In this document: positions 38,914 through 47,873 of the stretch, piece by piece
How positions within the stretch are numbered: the first letter of the stretch is position 1
How the letters are laid out: each line of letters opens with the position of its first letter
The notes under the pieces: model-generated
Database searches by the model: none
Seen by the model: the letters and a program-made list of their open reading frames with translations, nothing else
What the model was told of the DNA's origin: nothing
Position numbers and translations under genes: made by a program
From: Rheum nobile
Lineage: Eukaryota > Streptophyta > Magnoliopsida > Caryophyllales > Polygonaceae
Length of the DNA: 64,000 bases
NCBI GenBank assembly: GCA_027886185.1
Contig: WOAB01000040.1
Span: 3,596,001 to 3,660,000, forward strand
Direction of reading: 5' to 3'

Positions 38914-39245
38914 GCTAAATACACGCGAATACTTAACTATATCGACGCTATTTTACACGCTTATCTTAAGCGTGTGGTTTTACACGCTTAAGGTAAGCGT
39001 GCAGGGGGACTGTGGGTATTTTGAAAATACAGCTCACGGTTCTTACACGCTTAACTTAAGCCTGTGTCTACACGCTTAACTTAAGCGTGTAGTTTTTTTT
39101 TTTTTGCAAGTTTAAAAGCACGCGCTTACCTTAAGCGTGTAGGTACTATTTTTTTTTCAAAATTGCATTTTTTTCCATAATCATGTAGAGAATTTCAATA
39201 CGAGTCCGTACATATAAAATTCATCCAAAACGGACATCGTCTGCT
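38914..39245. repeat. Element D left terminal inverted repeat with palindromes
   Basis: Palindromes with arms ACACGCTTA/TAAGCGTGT at about 38952, 38980, 39045, 39069 and 39119. Between the second and third lies GGGTATTTTGAAAATACAGC, conserved in the right TIR. The inner end is the block GAATTTCAATACGAGTCCGT. Confidence 0.9.
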
Positions 39246-39482
39246 CTACTGGCTCTTCTCCAGTTCTCCTACTCGCCGACAAGTGAGCAAGTCATCGCCG
39301 GCCAGACTGATACGGACCCGCAGGCCACAACCCAAGCTCGAATCCGCTACTCCTCTCCATCCAAATCCAGCTCTCCTCTCCAGCTCTCCTAGCTCTTCTC
39401 TGGTTCTCCTACTCGCCGACAAGTGAGCAAGTCGTCGCCGACCAGACTGATACGGACCCGCAGGCCACAACCCAAGCTCGAA
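39246..39482. repeat. Direct duplication in the hAT leader
   Basis: CTCCTACTCGCCGACAAGTG followed by AGCAAGTCRTCGCCG and CAGACTGATACGGACCCGCA occurs at about 39264-39345 and again about 147 bp later, nearly identical. It lies upstream of the hAT coding frame. Confidence 0.9.
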
Positions 39483-39850
39483 TCTCTCTTTCTTGGCTCA
39501 GGTTAGTCTCTCCCGTCTTGGCTCTCCTCTTTCCCGTCTTGGTTGATGGCTCTCCTCTGGTATTTAGGGTTGTTTTCGAGGCTTATCAATTAATTATTCG
39601 AGGCTTCTAGGATTTAGGGTTGTTTTCCAGTGATTGTTTCCCAATTGCTTGCTATAGATTTAGGGTTGAGCATCATTCAGACATTCACTGGAAAACAATT
39701 TGATCCCTTTAGTTGTTTTCCGGTGAATGATTTTGGAGTATTGAGTAATTATGATTTAGTTGTTAGTTGTTATCAATACAGAGAGAAAAGTTTGTAACTG
39801 ATTCACAAACTTTCTTTGGCCTCTCTGAATTTATATTTCTGATTTCTTGA

Positions 39851-41509
39851 ATGTGCATACAAATGTCCAATATCCAAAGGCAAAGCACTAAAAGAACTCG
39901 AGGGTCGAGCATATCAAAGTCAAAAGAAATTCAATCCGGTTTAACCCGCGATACTCCTGATGCTTCTGAAAATTCCATGGACAACATGGATGAGGATTTG
40001 AGTGCAGAAAGTGAAGTGCCAGTTTTGACAAATGAAGAACCACCGAAAAAAAGAGCTAGAGAGTATATTGAATGCAAAGGAAGGAAGGAGTATTGGAAAA
40101 CTTTCAAGAAATATAAGGATGAAAATGACAAGGTCAGAGCGGAAAGCATCTACTGCCTGAAGACATATGCAGCTCATTCGAATGAGATTGGTTGCAAGAA
40201 TATCAAGAAGCATTGGGAGACATGTGCAGAAAATCCAGAAAATAAGACCAAAGGTACGCAATCTAAAATTATTTTAGCGAAGGTTGATGAATCAGGTCAA
40301 GGTAAAATGAGAAATTGGATGTTGAATCAAAATGATGCTAGGACTTCACTAGCTAAAATGATAATTATGGATGAGATGCCATTTAGATCAGTAGAAAGAC
40401 CTGGTCTGAAGTTGCTACTTAGGACAATTAGCCCCACATTCAAGGTTACTTCACGTTGTACGGTTGCACGAGATTGATATGCTATGTACTTGAGTGAAAA
40501 AGTTCTGCTAAAAGCTTTTGTTAAGTTGAATTGTCAGAGTGTTTGTATAACAACTGATTCTTGGACTTCAATTCAGAGAACCAATTACATGTGTGTCACT
40601 GCGCATTTTATTGATAATGACTGGGTGCTGTAGAAAAGAATTCTGAATTTTTGTCCAATTGTTGGCCATAAGGGGGAAGATATTGCTAGAGGAATTGATG
40701 ACTGTCTTAGGCCTTCTGATAAAGTTTTTACCATAACTGTTGATAATGTGAGTTCTAATGATTCAGCTGTTACTGCCTTCAAAGATTTGATTAGATCAAA
40801 TGGCTCTTGCATTAATAATGCTAACCATATGCACATGAGATGTGTAGCTCATATAGCTAATCTTATTGTGTCTGATGGATTGAAGTTGCAAGTTAAGTGC
40901 ATTAATAAAGTGAGGGCTTATGTTAAGTATTGGAGGGGTTCTCCGTCAAGGATTAGTTGGTTTGAAGAACAAGCTGTAAAATTGAGGGTTGAGACACATT
41001 GTTCACTGATTCTTGATTGTCCTACACGTTGGAACTCAACTTATGATATGTTGCAGGTTGCATTTAAGTACAAGGCTGTTTTCTCTCGATTGGATCCTCC
41101 AAAAAATTCTAAAGGTGAGAGTATAGGAGAAATCACACCAGTTGAGTGGAAAAAGGTTGGGGTCCTTGTGACTTTTTTGAAAGAATTCTTTGATTTCACA
41201 AAGGATGTGTCTGCTTCTTCTTATGTTACTGTGAACAATGTTTTTTTTTACATTGGTAATATTGTGACTGCATTGGATACTTGGATAGTAAGTGATTTTT
41301 GTTGCCATCATGAGGGTGATTCTACAACAATGCTGGAAGAAATGGAAGAAGGTATCATTTATTTACTTTTGCAATATTTTTGTAATAGATATAACACATT
41401 TAGATTTCTGATTTTTTTAAGTTCAATACTTCAATTTGATTTAGATGTGGAGAAAGACATCTCGCCAAGTGTGTTATCTTTAGCTGACAAGGAACCGATT
41501 TACTTTTGA
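39851..41509 (+). pseudogene. hAT-family transposase pseudogene (element D)
   Basis: One frame runs from ATG at 39851 to the stop at 41507-41509, broken by TGA at 40475-40477 (ARD*YAMYL) and TAG at about 40630 (WVL*KRIL). An acidic, Ser-rich N-terminus is followed by a BED-like zinc-finger region (WKTFKKY...IYCLKTY...IKKHWETC). Then come hAT landmarks: LAKMIIMDEMPFRSVERPGL, ITTDSWTSIQR, CVTAHFIDNDW, ITVDNVSSND, RCVAHIANLIV and CPTRWNSTYDML. These correspond to the RNase H-like catalytic region of RICESLEEPER-type hAT transposases. The usual C-terminal hATC dimerisation domain is missing; the frame ends KEPIYF. Near 41353-41443 an intron could be spliced with either reading staying open. Cut-and-paste activity is not expected from this copy. 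Confidence 0.85.
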
Positions 41510-41519
41510 GATCAAGGTA

Positions 41520-42120
41520 ATATACTATAATCATGTGATATTTTGATTTGTTTTCTGCCTCTGTTATAAGCCTCTGATGAATTAAAGATAGATTGGTAGG
41601 TAGGGTGTGATATGGCTACTGAATTTTTGATTTGTGGCTACTGAATTTCTGATCATATGGATTGATTTATGCAGATTTTGGAAGGAAGATAAAGTGACAG
41701 ACATTATTAAGCGAAAGTGAAAGTGAAAGAATTGAAAGGTGGAATTTTTTGTAGCTAGGGGAGGTGAAAGTGAAAGAATTGAAGGGTTTTTTTTGTAAAT
41801 GACTAAGTGTTGAAACTTTGGATGTAATTTTTTGGGTGGTTTTGATATCTTGAAAGTTGAAACTATTGTAAACTTGCATGTAATTTTTTGGGTATGCAAG
41901 TTAAGGGTGGAGATTTAGTGTAAAACTATTTGCTAAACTTACAGGGTTTGAGATTTACTAAACTTGCAGGGTTTGAGATTTAGTGATTTAGTGTAGAACT
42001 ATTTGCTAAATTTTGCTAAACTTGCAGGGTTACAGGGTTTGCTAAAAGGATGAACATTCTGAAAAAAAGATATTTGCTAAAGTTTTTACTGAACTTGCAG
42101 AGTTACAGCCTATAGGGTTT
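41520..42120. other. Hat pseudogene downstream region
   Basis: No gene. Short phrases recur: GTGAAAGTGAAAGAATTGAA twice near 41720 and 41770, and AAACTTGCAGGGTTTGAGATT several times near 41940-42030. Confidence 0.5.
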
Positions 42121-42124
42121 GTAA

Positions 42125-42246
42125 TTTAGACCGGTCCATATCCGGGCCAAATAGGACCGGACCGGTCCGGGTTCCGGTCCATCATATTCCGGCAATCCGG
42201 GTCCGTCCGGTTCGGGTCGGTCCGGTCCGGGTTTGGACCGATGATC
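42125..42246. repeat. GC-rich CCGGTCC block, probable hAT MITE remnant
   Basis: Dense GGTCCGGTCCGG words in otherwise AT-rich DNA. Read on the minus strand it begins TTAGGGTTGATCATCGGTCC, similar in style to the complete hAT MITE at 53840-54707. Only one end was seen. Confidence 0.4.
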
Positions 42247-43360
42247 AACCCTAATAGGATATAACGATATGATATAACCAAATTGGATATAACTATAAGA
42301 TATAACTATAGGATATAACCATAAGATATAACCAAATTGGATATAACTATAAGATATAACTATAGGATATAACCATAAGATATAACCAAATTGGATATAA
42401 CTATAAGATATAATCATAATATATAATTATATGATATAATCAAATTGGATATAACTATAAGATATACCCATAGTATATAATTATAGGAAATAACGATATG
42501 ATATAACCAAATTGGATATAACTATAAGATATAACCATAGTATATAATTACATGATATAACGATATGATATAACCAAATTGGATATAACTATAAAATATA
42601 ACCATAGTATATAACTATATGATATAACCATAAGATATAACCAAATTTGATATAACTATAAGATATAACCATAATATATAACTATAGGATATAACCATAG
42701 TATATAACTCATATATTTTGTAATACTTAACTATAATACGTAACTATAGTATATAAGAAATAAGTTCATACTACTTATCATAATGTATAACTATAGTTTA
42801 TAACTAATATATTTTGTAATACTTAACTATAATACGTAACTATAGTATATAAGTAATAAGTTCATAATACTTAACTATAGTATACAAGTAATAAGTTCGT
42901 AATACTTAACCATAATGTGTAACTATGGTATATAAGTAATAAGTACGTAATACTTAATTATAATGCATAACTATACTTTATAACTAATATATTTTGTAAT
43001 ACTTAACTATAATACTTAACTATAGTATATAAGTAATAAGTTCATAATACTTAACTATAGTATATAAGTAATAAGTTCATAATACTTAACCATAATGTAT
43101 AATTATAGTATATAAGTAATAAGTACGTAATACTTAATTATAATGCATAACTATACTTTATAACTAATATATTTTGTAATACTTAACTATAATACATAAC
43201 TATAGTATATAAGTAATAAGTTCATAATACTTAACTATAATATATTAGTAATAAGTTCATACTTATTACTTAATACTTAACTATAGTATATAAGTAATAA
43301 ATTCATAATAATTAACTATAATACATAAGTTCATAATACACATTATAATTAAATATTACA
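42247..43360. repeat. AT-rich tandem array, two unit types
   Basis: 42250-42720 is built of GGATATAACTATAAGATATA and ACCAAATT units; 42720-43340 is built of TATAAGTAATAAGTTCATAA and TACTTAACTATAGTA units. Higher-order repeats of about 180 bp are visible in the second half. Confidence 0.9.
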
Positions 43361-43400
43361 AAATATTTTACTCAAATACTATAGTTTCTAAAGTTTCTAT

Positions 43401-43665
43401 TCTCGTTTTTTGGCTTTTTGGAGGGGAAAACGATATCCGTTTTGAATGTATTTTATATATATGGACTCGTATTAAAATTCTATACAAAATTATAGTAGAA
43501 AAATTCAGAAAATACCAAAAAAGTTCACTATAATGCGCTATATGCCGGGCACGAAATTGTAAAAAAAATGGATAAAAAGACTTCGTTTTTTGGGCTTTTG
43601 GAGGGGCAAACAATGTCTGTTTTGGACTAATTTTATATGTACGGACTCGTATTGAAATTCTCTAC
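43401..43665. repeat. Pair of direct repeats at the inner edge of the right TIR
   Basis: CGTTTTTTGGCTTTTTGGAGG at 43404 and CGTTTTTTGGGCTTTTGGAGG at 43585 start two blocks of about 85 bp ending GGACTCGTATTRAAATTCTMTAC, about 181 bp apart. The second overlaps the right TIR. Confidence 0.8.
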
Positions 43666-43939
43666 ATGATTATGGGAAAAAAATACAATTTTAAATAATA
43701 AAAAATTAGTGCCTACACGCTTAAGGTAAGCGTGTGCTTTTAAACTTGAAAAAAAAAAACCTACACGCTTAAGTTAAGCGTGTAGGCACACGCTTAAGTT
43801 AAGCGTGTAACAACCGTGAGCTGTATTTTCAAAATACCCACAATACTCCTGCACGCTTACCTTAAGCGTGTAAAACCACACGCTTAAGATAAGCGTGTAA
43901 AATAGCGTCGATATAGTTAAGTATTCGCGTATATTTAGC
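43607..43939. repeat. Element D right terminal inverted repeat with palindromes
   Basis: Reverse complement of 38914-39245 with a few substitutions and small indels. The palindromes lie between 43713 and 43899. Confidence 0.9.
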
Positions 43940-43948
43940 TTTTCCGTT

Positions 43949-43957
43949 TCTTTTTAG
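43949..43957. repeat. Target duplication left of element E
   Basis: TCTTTTTAG here and TCTTTTTAT at 47429-47437 match in 8 of 9 bases, the size expected for MULE insertion. Confidence 0.65.
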
Positions 43958-44006
43958 GCCTCTACTATTCGGCGCATAGGCATTTTTGCCGTTTGGCGCA
44001 TAGGCT

Positions 44007-44154
44007 CGCGCGTAACGTGGGAAGAAGCTTCCCACGTTACGCACGGGAAGTGACCCGTTCAAGCCCCACACGTAACGTGTGACGAACCTCCACACGTTAC
44101 GTGTGAAGCGCATCCACGCGTTACGTGTGGGTTTACGCCACACGTTACGTGTGG
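44007..44154. repeat. Element E left palindrome array, 24-bp period
   Basis: Units start at 44007, 44031, 44066, 44090, 44114 and 44138; all steps are 24 except one of 35. The core is CCACACGTTACGTGTGG, the 8-bp spacers differ (ACGAACCT, AAGCGCAT, GTTTACG). Confidence 0.92.
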
Positions 44155-44157
44155 AGG

Positions 44158-44182
44158 AGATCTGGCTTTAAAAGCCAGATCT
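44158..44182 (+). promoter_or_regulatory. Perfect palindrome containing a TATA-like core
   Basis: Arms AGATCTGGCTTT and AAAGCCAGATCT pair exactly around one base, placing CTTTAAAAG at the centre. It directly follows the array and precedes the PMD exons, so it may be the PMD core promoter. Confidence 0.45.
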
Positions 44183-44283
44183 TGCTTCATCCTCCATTCA
44201 TTCGAACTCCGCAGCCTCAATACCCTAAACCCTTTCACTCGTTACGCATCTCTTGCATCTGCTCGTGACGAATCATATCCTGT

Positions 44284-44774
44284 TTGTGGGTCACCGAGCC
44301 TTACATGCCAGATCGAGCAGCTAGGCAGTTTGGGTGTGCACAACAGTGTCCAAGACAACCGATTGTTCCAATTAAGGCATGGAGGGGCACGAAGATTAGC
44401 AGCTACACGGTGGAATACGATAGATCCTTACATGTACGGGATGCCCGCAATGAACATTCCATTAGCCTACAAGCCATGGGTCCTCCAGTCCTTCAACCCC
44501 ACCAGTGTAGCGGTGATTACATGCAGTGGTACCTCCAGCATACACATCCATTCATCATCCCTCAAGAGGACCGTAACCCTCAGCACCATGTAAGAAATTG
44601 AATAATTATATCTTGTTTAATTTCGTGTACAAACTTTATATTAATCGTATCCACTTATTGTGACTACAGTGGGTCGATAGTTGCTACGGACGTCTGGATC
44701 CATATCGCGATCACCAACATGGAGATGACCAATGTAAAGACCTAGCCGAGGCGTTACGGCAATCATTGGAGTAA
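44284..44774 (+). pseudogene. PMD gene 3' fragment (element E)
   Basis: Two exons, up to 44589 and 44670-44774. The first reads TEPYMPDRAARQFGCAQQCP, ...RGTKISSYTVEYD..., AMGPPVLQPHQCSGDYMQWYL; the second reads WVDSCYGRLDPYRDHQHGDD and ends AEALRQSLE. It aligns along its length with the last two exons of the element C PMD pseudogene and in part with element B (EPYMPDRVTRQFG). All upstream PMD exons are missing, so no functional PMD is expected. The retained part is open in one frame. Confidence 0.8.
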
Positions 44775-44799
44775 ATGTATCCCTACCTTTCGAACCATT

Positions 44800-45110
44800 G
44801 AACTTGGCTGCTTCGTCATTTGAGCATTAAACTTTGGATTTCATTGAACTTTGGAAGGTGACAACAATGAATGTTATGACTTTTGTTTGAATGTTTTTTA
44901 TGAGTTGTTTGGATTATGACAACAATGAATGTTATCACTTCTATTTGAATGTTTTTTATGAGTTGTTTGGAATTAGGGATGTCATAGCATGCATTTAGGC
45001 TAGTTGGTCGAGCTGGACCGAGTTGTGTGTTGCTTGAGTTTTCTTGAAGATTGGAGATTGTTCTTGGATCCAAACAAGTATTTCTCTTCTTTTTGGATTA
45101 GAAACGTCGA
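44800..45110. other. Intergenic part of element E
   Basis: No gene. TGACAACAATGAATGTTATS and TTTGAATGTTTTTTATGAGT are each duplicated within 44860-44970. Confidence 0.6.
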
Positions 45111-45136
45111 ACTCATTGCATCATAATTCATACATA

Positions 45137-45540
45137 TCATTCATTACATAAATCGACCGTTTCAACCTTCTTCTTTCGTCTTGTCTTCTTTTCGGCCTTG
45201 GCTGCTTCGTACTCCAACAATCGATCACACGTCCTTTGATCTACGTAATCACCCGCAGACGGGTCATGATATACCACCCACGCCGGGTAAAGAGTAGGCA
45301 AGGGCGATGTCTCGGCAAGACCAATCTACATCAAAGTCAATGCATCATACATATGTTTTAACACAAGATAGTATCAACAGATGTGATTGTATTAACGTAC
45401 CGCAATAAAATATTGCTCTTCCTGGACATGGCAAATGCATATCGTCTTCATCTTCTCGCCAACTGATGCTTCGTTTGGCTTCCCCCTCATAGGCAGGTAT
45501 GTCGTTCCCACACCACCACTGACGGTGTATGAGGCTTTTT
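45137..45540 (-). pseudogene. OTU domain 3' fragment of a MULE transposase gene (element E)
   Basis: Minus-strand exons about 45536-45401 (GGVGTTYLPMRGKPNEASVG, then EKMKTICICHVQEEQYFIA) and 45325-45137 (IGLAETSPLPTLYPAWVVYH and ending VETVDLCNE). These align with the last two exons of the element C transposase-OTU gene (VGTTYMPMR, KTICICHVEKEEHFIA, IGLVETSPLSDLYTAWVRFH). The catalytic Cys half of the OTU domain and the whole transposase are replaced by the telomere-like array that starts at 45541. Confidence 0.8.
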
Positions 45541-46146
45541 GTTAGGGTTTGGGGTAGGGCTTAGGGTAGGGTTAGGGTTTGGGGTTTAGGGTTTAGGGAT
45601 ATGGTATTGGGGTAGGGTTTAGGGTAATGTGGTTTAGGTTTAGGGATTAGGGTTTAGGGTTTAGGTTAGGGTTAACTATTTATCTTTAATTAATAAGGAT
45701 GAATCGGGTATTTTAATTACCTTGTTTGTGAGATTGAGGAGAGGGACTTTTAATTAGGGTTTGGGGTTTAGGGTTTAGGGATATAGTATTGGGGTAGGGT
45801 TTAAGGTAATGTGGTTTAGATTTAGGGATTAGGGTTTAGGATTAGGGTTAACTATTTATCTTTAATTAATAAGGGTGAATCGGGTATTTTAGTTACCTTG
45901 TTTGTGAGATTGAGGAGAGAAACTTTTAATTAGGGTTTAGGGTTTGGGGTTTAGAGTTTAGGGATATGGTATTGGGGTAGGGTTTAGGGTAATGTGGTTT
46001 AGGGATTAGGGTTTAGAATTTAGGATTTAGGGTTAGGGTTAAGGTTATAGTTAACTATTTATCTTTAATTAATAAGGGTGAATCAGGTATTTTAGTTATC
46101 TTGTTTGTGAGATTGAGGAGAGGAACTTTTAATTAGGGTTTAGGGT
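45541..46146. repeat. Tandem array with degenerate telomere repeats
   Basis: About three units of roughly 180-190 bp, each combining variants of TTTAGGG/TTAGGG with a unique segment AACTATTTATCTTTAATTAA followed by TGAATCRGGTATTTTARTTA. The array occupies the break point of the deleted transposase gene. Confidence 0.9.
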
Positions 46147-46444
46147 GGTAAATGATTGTTGAGAAGTTATTAATCCTAGTGGTTGAGTTCATTAATACTA
46201 GTGGTTGAGGTCATTATATACTACAGTTATATACAGCTGTATATTAGTTGTCAAACACATTGATTTTCACTATATAATAGTCATTAGGGTTGTTTGTTCT
46301 CTACAACAAGTCCAACACAAGCGACGCTTGAAGATTCAATTGTGGGTAAGCTTCTTCTTCCAGTTTCTTTTGATTTATTATCCCCAATTTTTTATTATTA
46401 ATGGATTCATGATATTTGTAGGAAACCAAGCACTACAACAAATA

Positions 46445-46768
46445 ATGGCATCTTCATCCGAATCATCAACAAATCCACTATGCGCGTGTAATTTGAAAGT
46501 CATTGTCCGTACTTGGGATTTGCAGTGGAACTACGAAAAAAAGTATTGGGGATGTCCAAGACTGGGGTGTTTTTACAGGAAATGGATTGATCCTATATAC
46601 GAGGACAGGGCACACGCGATTATTCGACAACAATGACGGGAAAAACAAAATCTTGTTAAGGAGAATCAAGATCTTGTTAAGAAAAATCAAAAACTTTTTC
46701 AAGATGTGGATAAGATGCGTAGATATAACCTCAAACTATATAATGATGTACATCGTATACTGTCTTGA
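46445..46768 (+). pseudogene. GRF zinc-finger, coiled-coil protein (element E)
   Basis: From ATG at 46445 the frame reads MASSSESSTNPLCACNLKVI, then a GRF-type zinc finger: CAC...RTWDLQWNYEKKYWGCPRLGCFYRKW, then RAHAIIRQQ. A TGA at 46634-46636 stops it; reading on in the same frame gives a 44-residue Lys/Asn/Gln-rich coiled-coil-like tail (REKQNLVKENQDLVKKNQKL) to TGA at 46766-46768. GRF domains bind single-stranded nucleic acid in proteins such as TOP3, APE2 and NEIL3, and small plant GRF plus coiled-coil proteins are often transposon-linked. The stop probably replaced a CGA Arg codon. A spliced leader upstream is possible but not needed. Confidence 0.75.
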
Positions 46769-46799
46769 TGTCGTATCTTTTGTGTAATGTTGTTTACGT

Positions 46800-47257
46800 A
46801 CTATCAACCTTTGTAGGGAGTAAGCAATTTTATCAAAGCAGAAATATGATAGAAAGCGAACTTTTACCAGAAACTATCCTAATTTCTTCAAACGCAACTA
46901 AACGATGTCATTTATTTTGTGTTAGGGTTTCTAAGTTTATGAAGAAGGTGAAGAACATGTATTATTTACTTTATTTTGAGATAAATGTGATTGTAGTCAT
47001 CCAACGTAATGAACAATTCTATTCTGTCTTCTAGGTTGATTATTTTATAGTGTTTTTTTTATTAATTTTAGATAAACAAATAAACCCTAAAAATAAACAA
47101 TAATATGATACAACATTCATACACAACATTATAATATATATAAAATAATCAATAATTCAACATTGAACCACAAATAAATACTAAAAATACACAATAATAT
47201 GACATACACAAATACCCTAAAATATACTATAACTAAACAATTTAATATACTAAAATA
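46800..47257. other. 3' part of element E, no gene
   Basis: AT-rich sequence with a short repeated phrase AAATAAACNCTAAAAATA/ACAATAATATGA near 47080 and 47170. No coding sequence supported. Confidence 0.55.
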
Positions 47258-47378
47258 CCACACGTTACGGATGGTGTATACCCCACACGTAACGTGTGGT
47301 ATGGCTCCACATGTTACGTGTGAGGTACAACCACACGTAACGTGTGATAAGGCACCACACGTAACACGTAACGTGTAG
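47258..47378. repeat. Element E right palindrome array, 24-bp period
   Basis: Units start at 47258, 47283, 47307, 47331 and 47355 (steps 25, 24, 24, 24) with the core CCACACGTAACGTGTG and variable spacers (GTATGGCT, AGGTACAA, ATAAGGCA). Same palindrome as the left array. Confidence 0.92.
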
Positions 47379-47873
47379 AGCCTATGCGCTAAACGGCAAA
47401 AATACCTATGCGCCGAAAAGTAATGGTGTCTTTTTATTACAAATTCTTTCACGAGAAGGCAAAAGGCAAAAGCAGCTTATTAATATCTCAGGGGTATTAT
47501 AATTTTTTTCAACTTTTACAACCAGGCGCCTGGAAAAGCCCTCCAGGCCTATCACAGTACCAAATTTAGCTAAAAAGCCTACCAACAGCAATGAACACAC
47601 ATCCACTTTCTGAGTGGAAATACTTTAAAGTATCCACAAAGCAACAATTATATACAGAAGCAACCTTGATTTTCTTTTACCCGGAAACAACACAGCATTT
47701 GGAGCAAAATGTTGCTCTCTTTCCCTCCATTTCCTTCCAATACGATTCTTCTACTATGATCCAATCGCCATTGCTTATTCGGGCCTGACAAGGAGATTCA
47801 AAAAAGGGGAAAAACTTGAGAAGACTGTCATCTTTAGGAACAGAGCTGGTAGATCAGGCATCAGAAGAGACGT

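Larger units (their letters stand above)
38914..43939 (+). mobile_element. Element D: about 330-bp TIRs with palindrome arrays, hAT transposase pseudogene inside
   Basis: The outer ends start GCTAAATACACGCGAATACT on the left and GCTAAATATACGCGAATACT on the reverse-complemented right. They stay closely similar for about 330 bp (38914-39245 against 43939-43607). Within both TIRs lie five palindromes of the form ACGCTTAACTTAAGCGT. The interior has a hAT gene with two stops, a GC-rich CCGGTCC block and a long AT tandem array. Long TIRs are unusual for hAT and typical of MULEs, so D may be a MULE-type element carrying a hAT gene. No target duplication was found. Confidence 0.72.
43958..47428. mobile_element. 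Element E: MULE deletion derivative with PMD, OTU and GRF remnants
   Basis: Ends are inverted repeats of about 45 bp: both show TTCGGCGCATAGG, then ATTTTTGCCGTTT, then GCGCATAGGC. They are flanked by a 9-bp duplication with one mismatch. Each end carries a palindrome array with a 24-bp period. Inside are the 3' exons of a PMD gene (plus), the 3' exons of a transposase-OTU gene (minus), a telomere-like tandem array, and a GRF zinc-finger gene. The gene order is that of element C in reverse, with the transposase core and PMD N-terminus deleted. The insertion lies only 18 bp outside the end of element D. Confidence 0.85.

Noticed and set aside
44007..44154. CRISPR-like look of the 24-bp arrays (repeat plus variable spacer)
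   Set aside because: The DNA is a plant nuclear genome, the repeats are perfect palindromes with 8-bp spacers, and they belong to transposon ends.
45541..46146. True chromosome end or interstitial telomere from fusion
   Set aside because: The TTTAGGG units are degenerate, interspersed with a unique segment in 180-190-bp units, and lie inside one transposon with intact TIRs.
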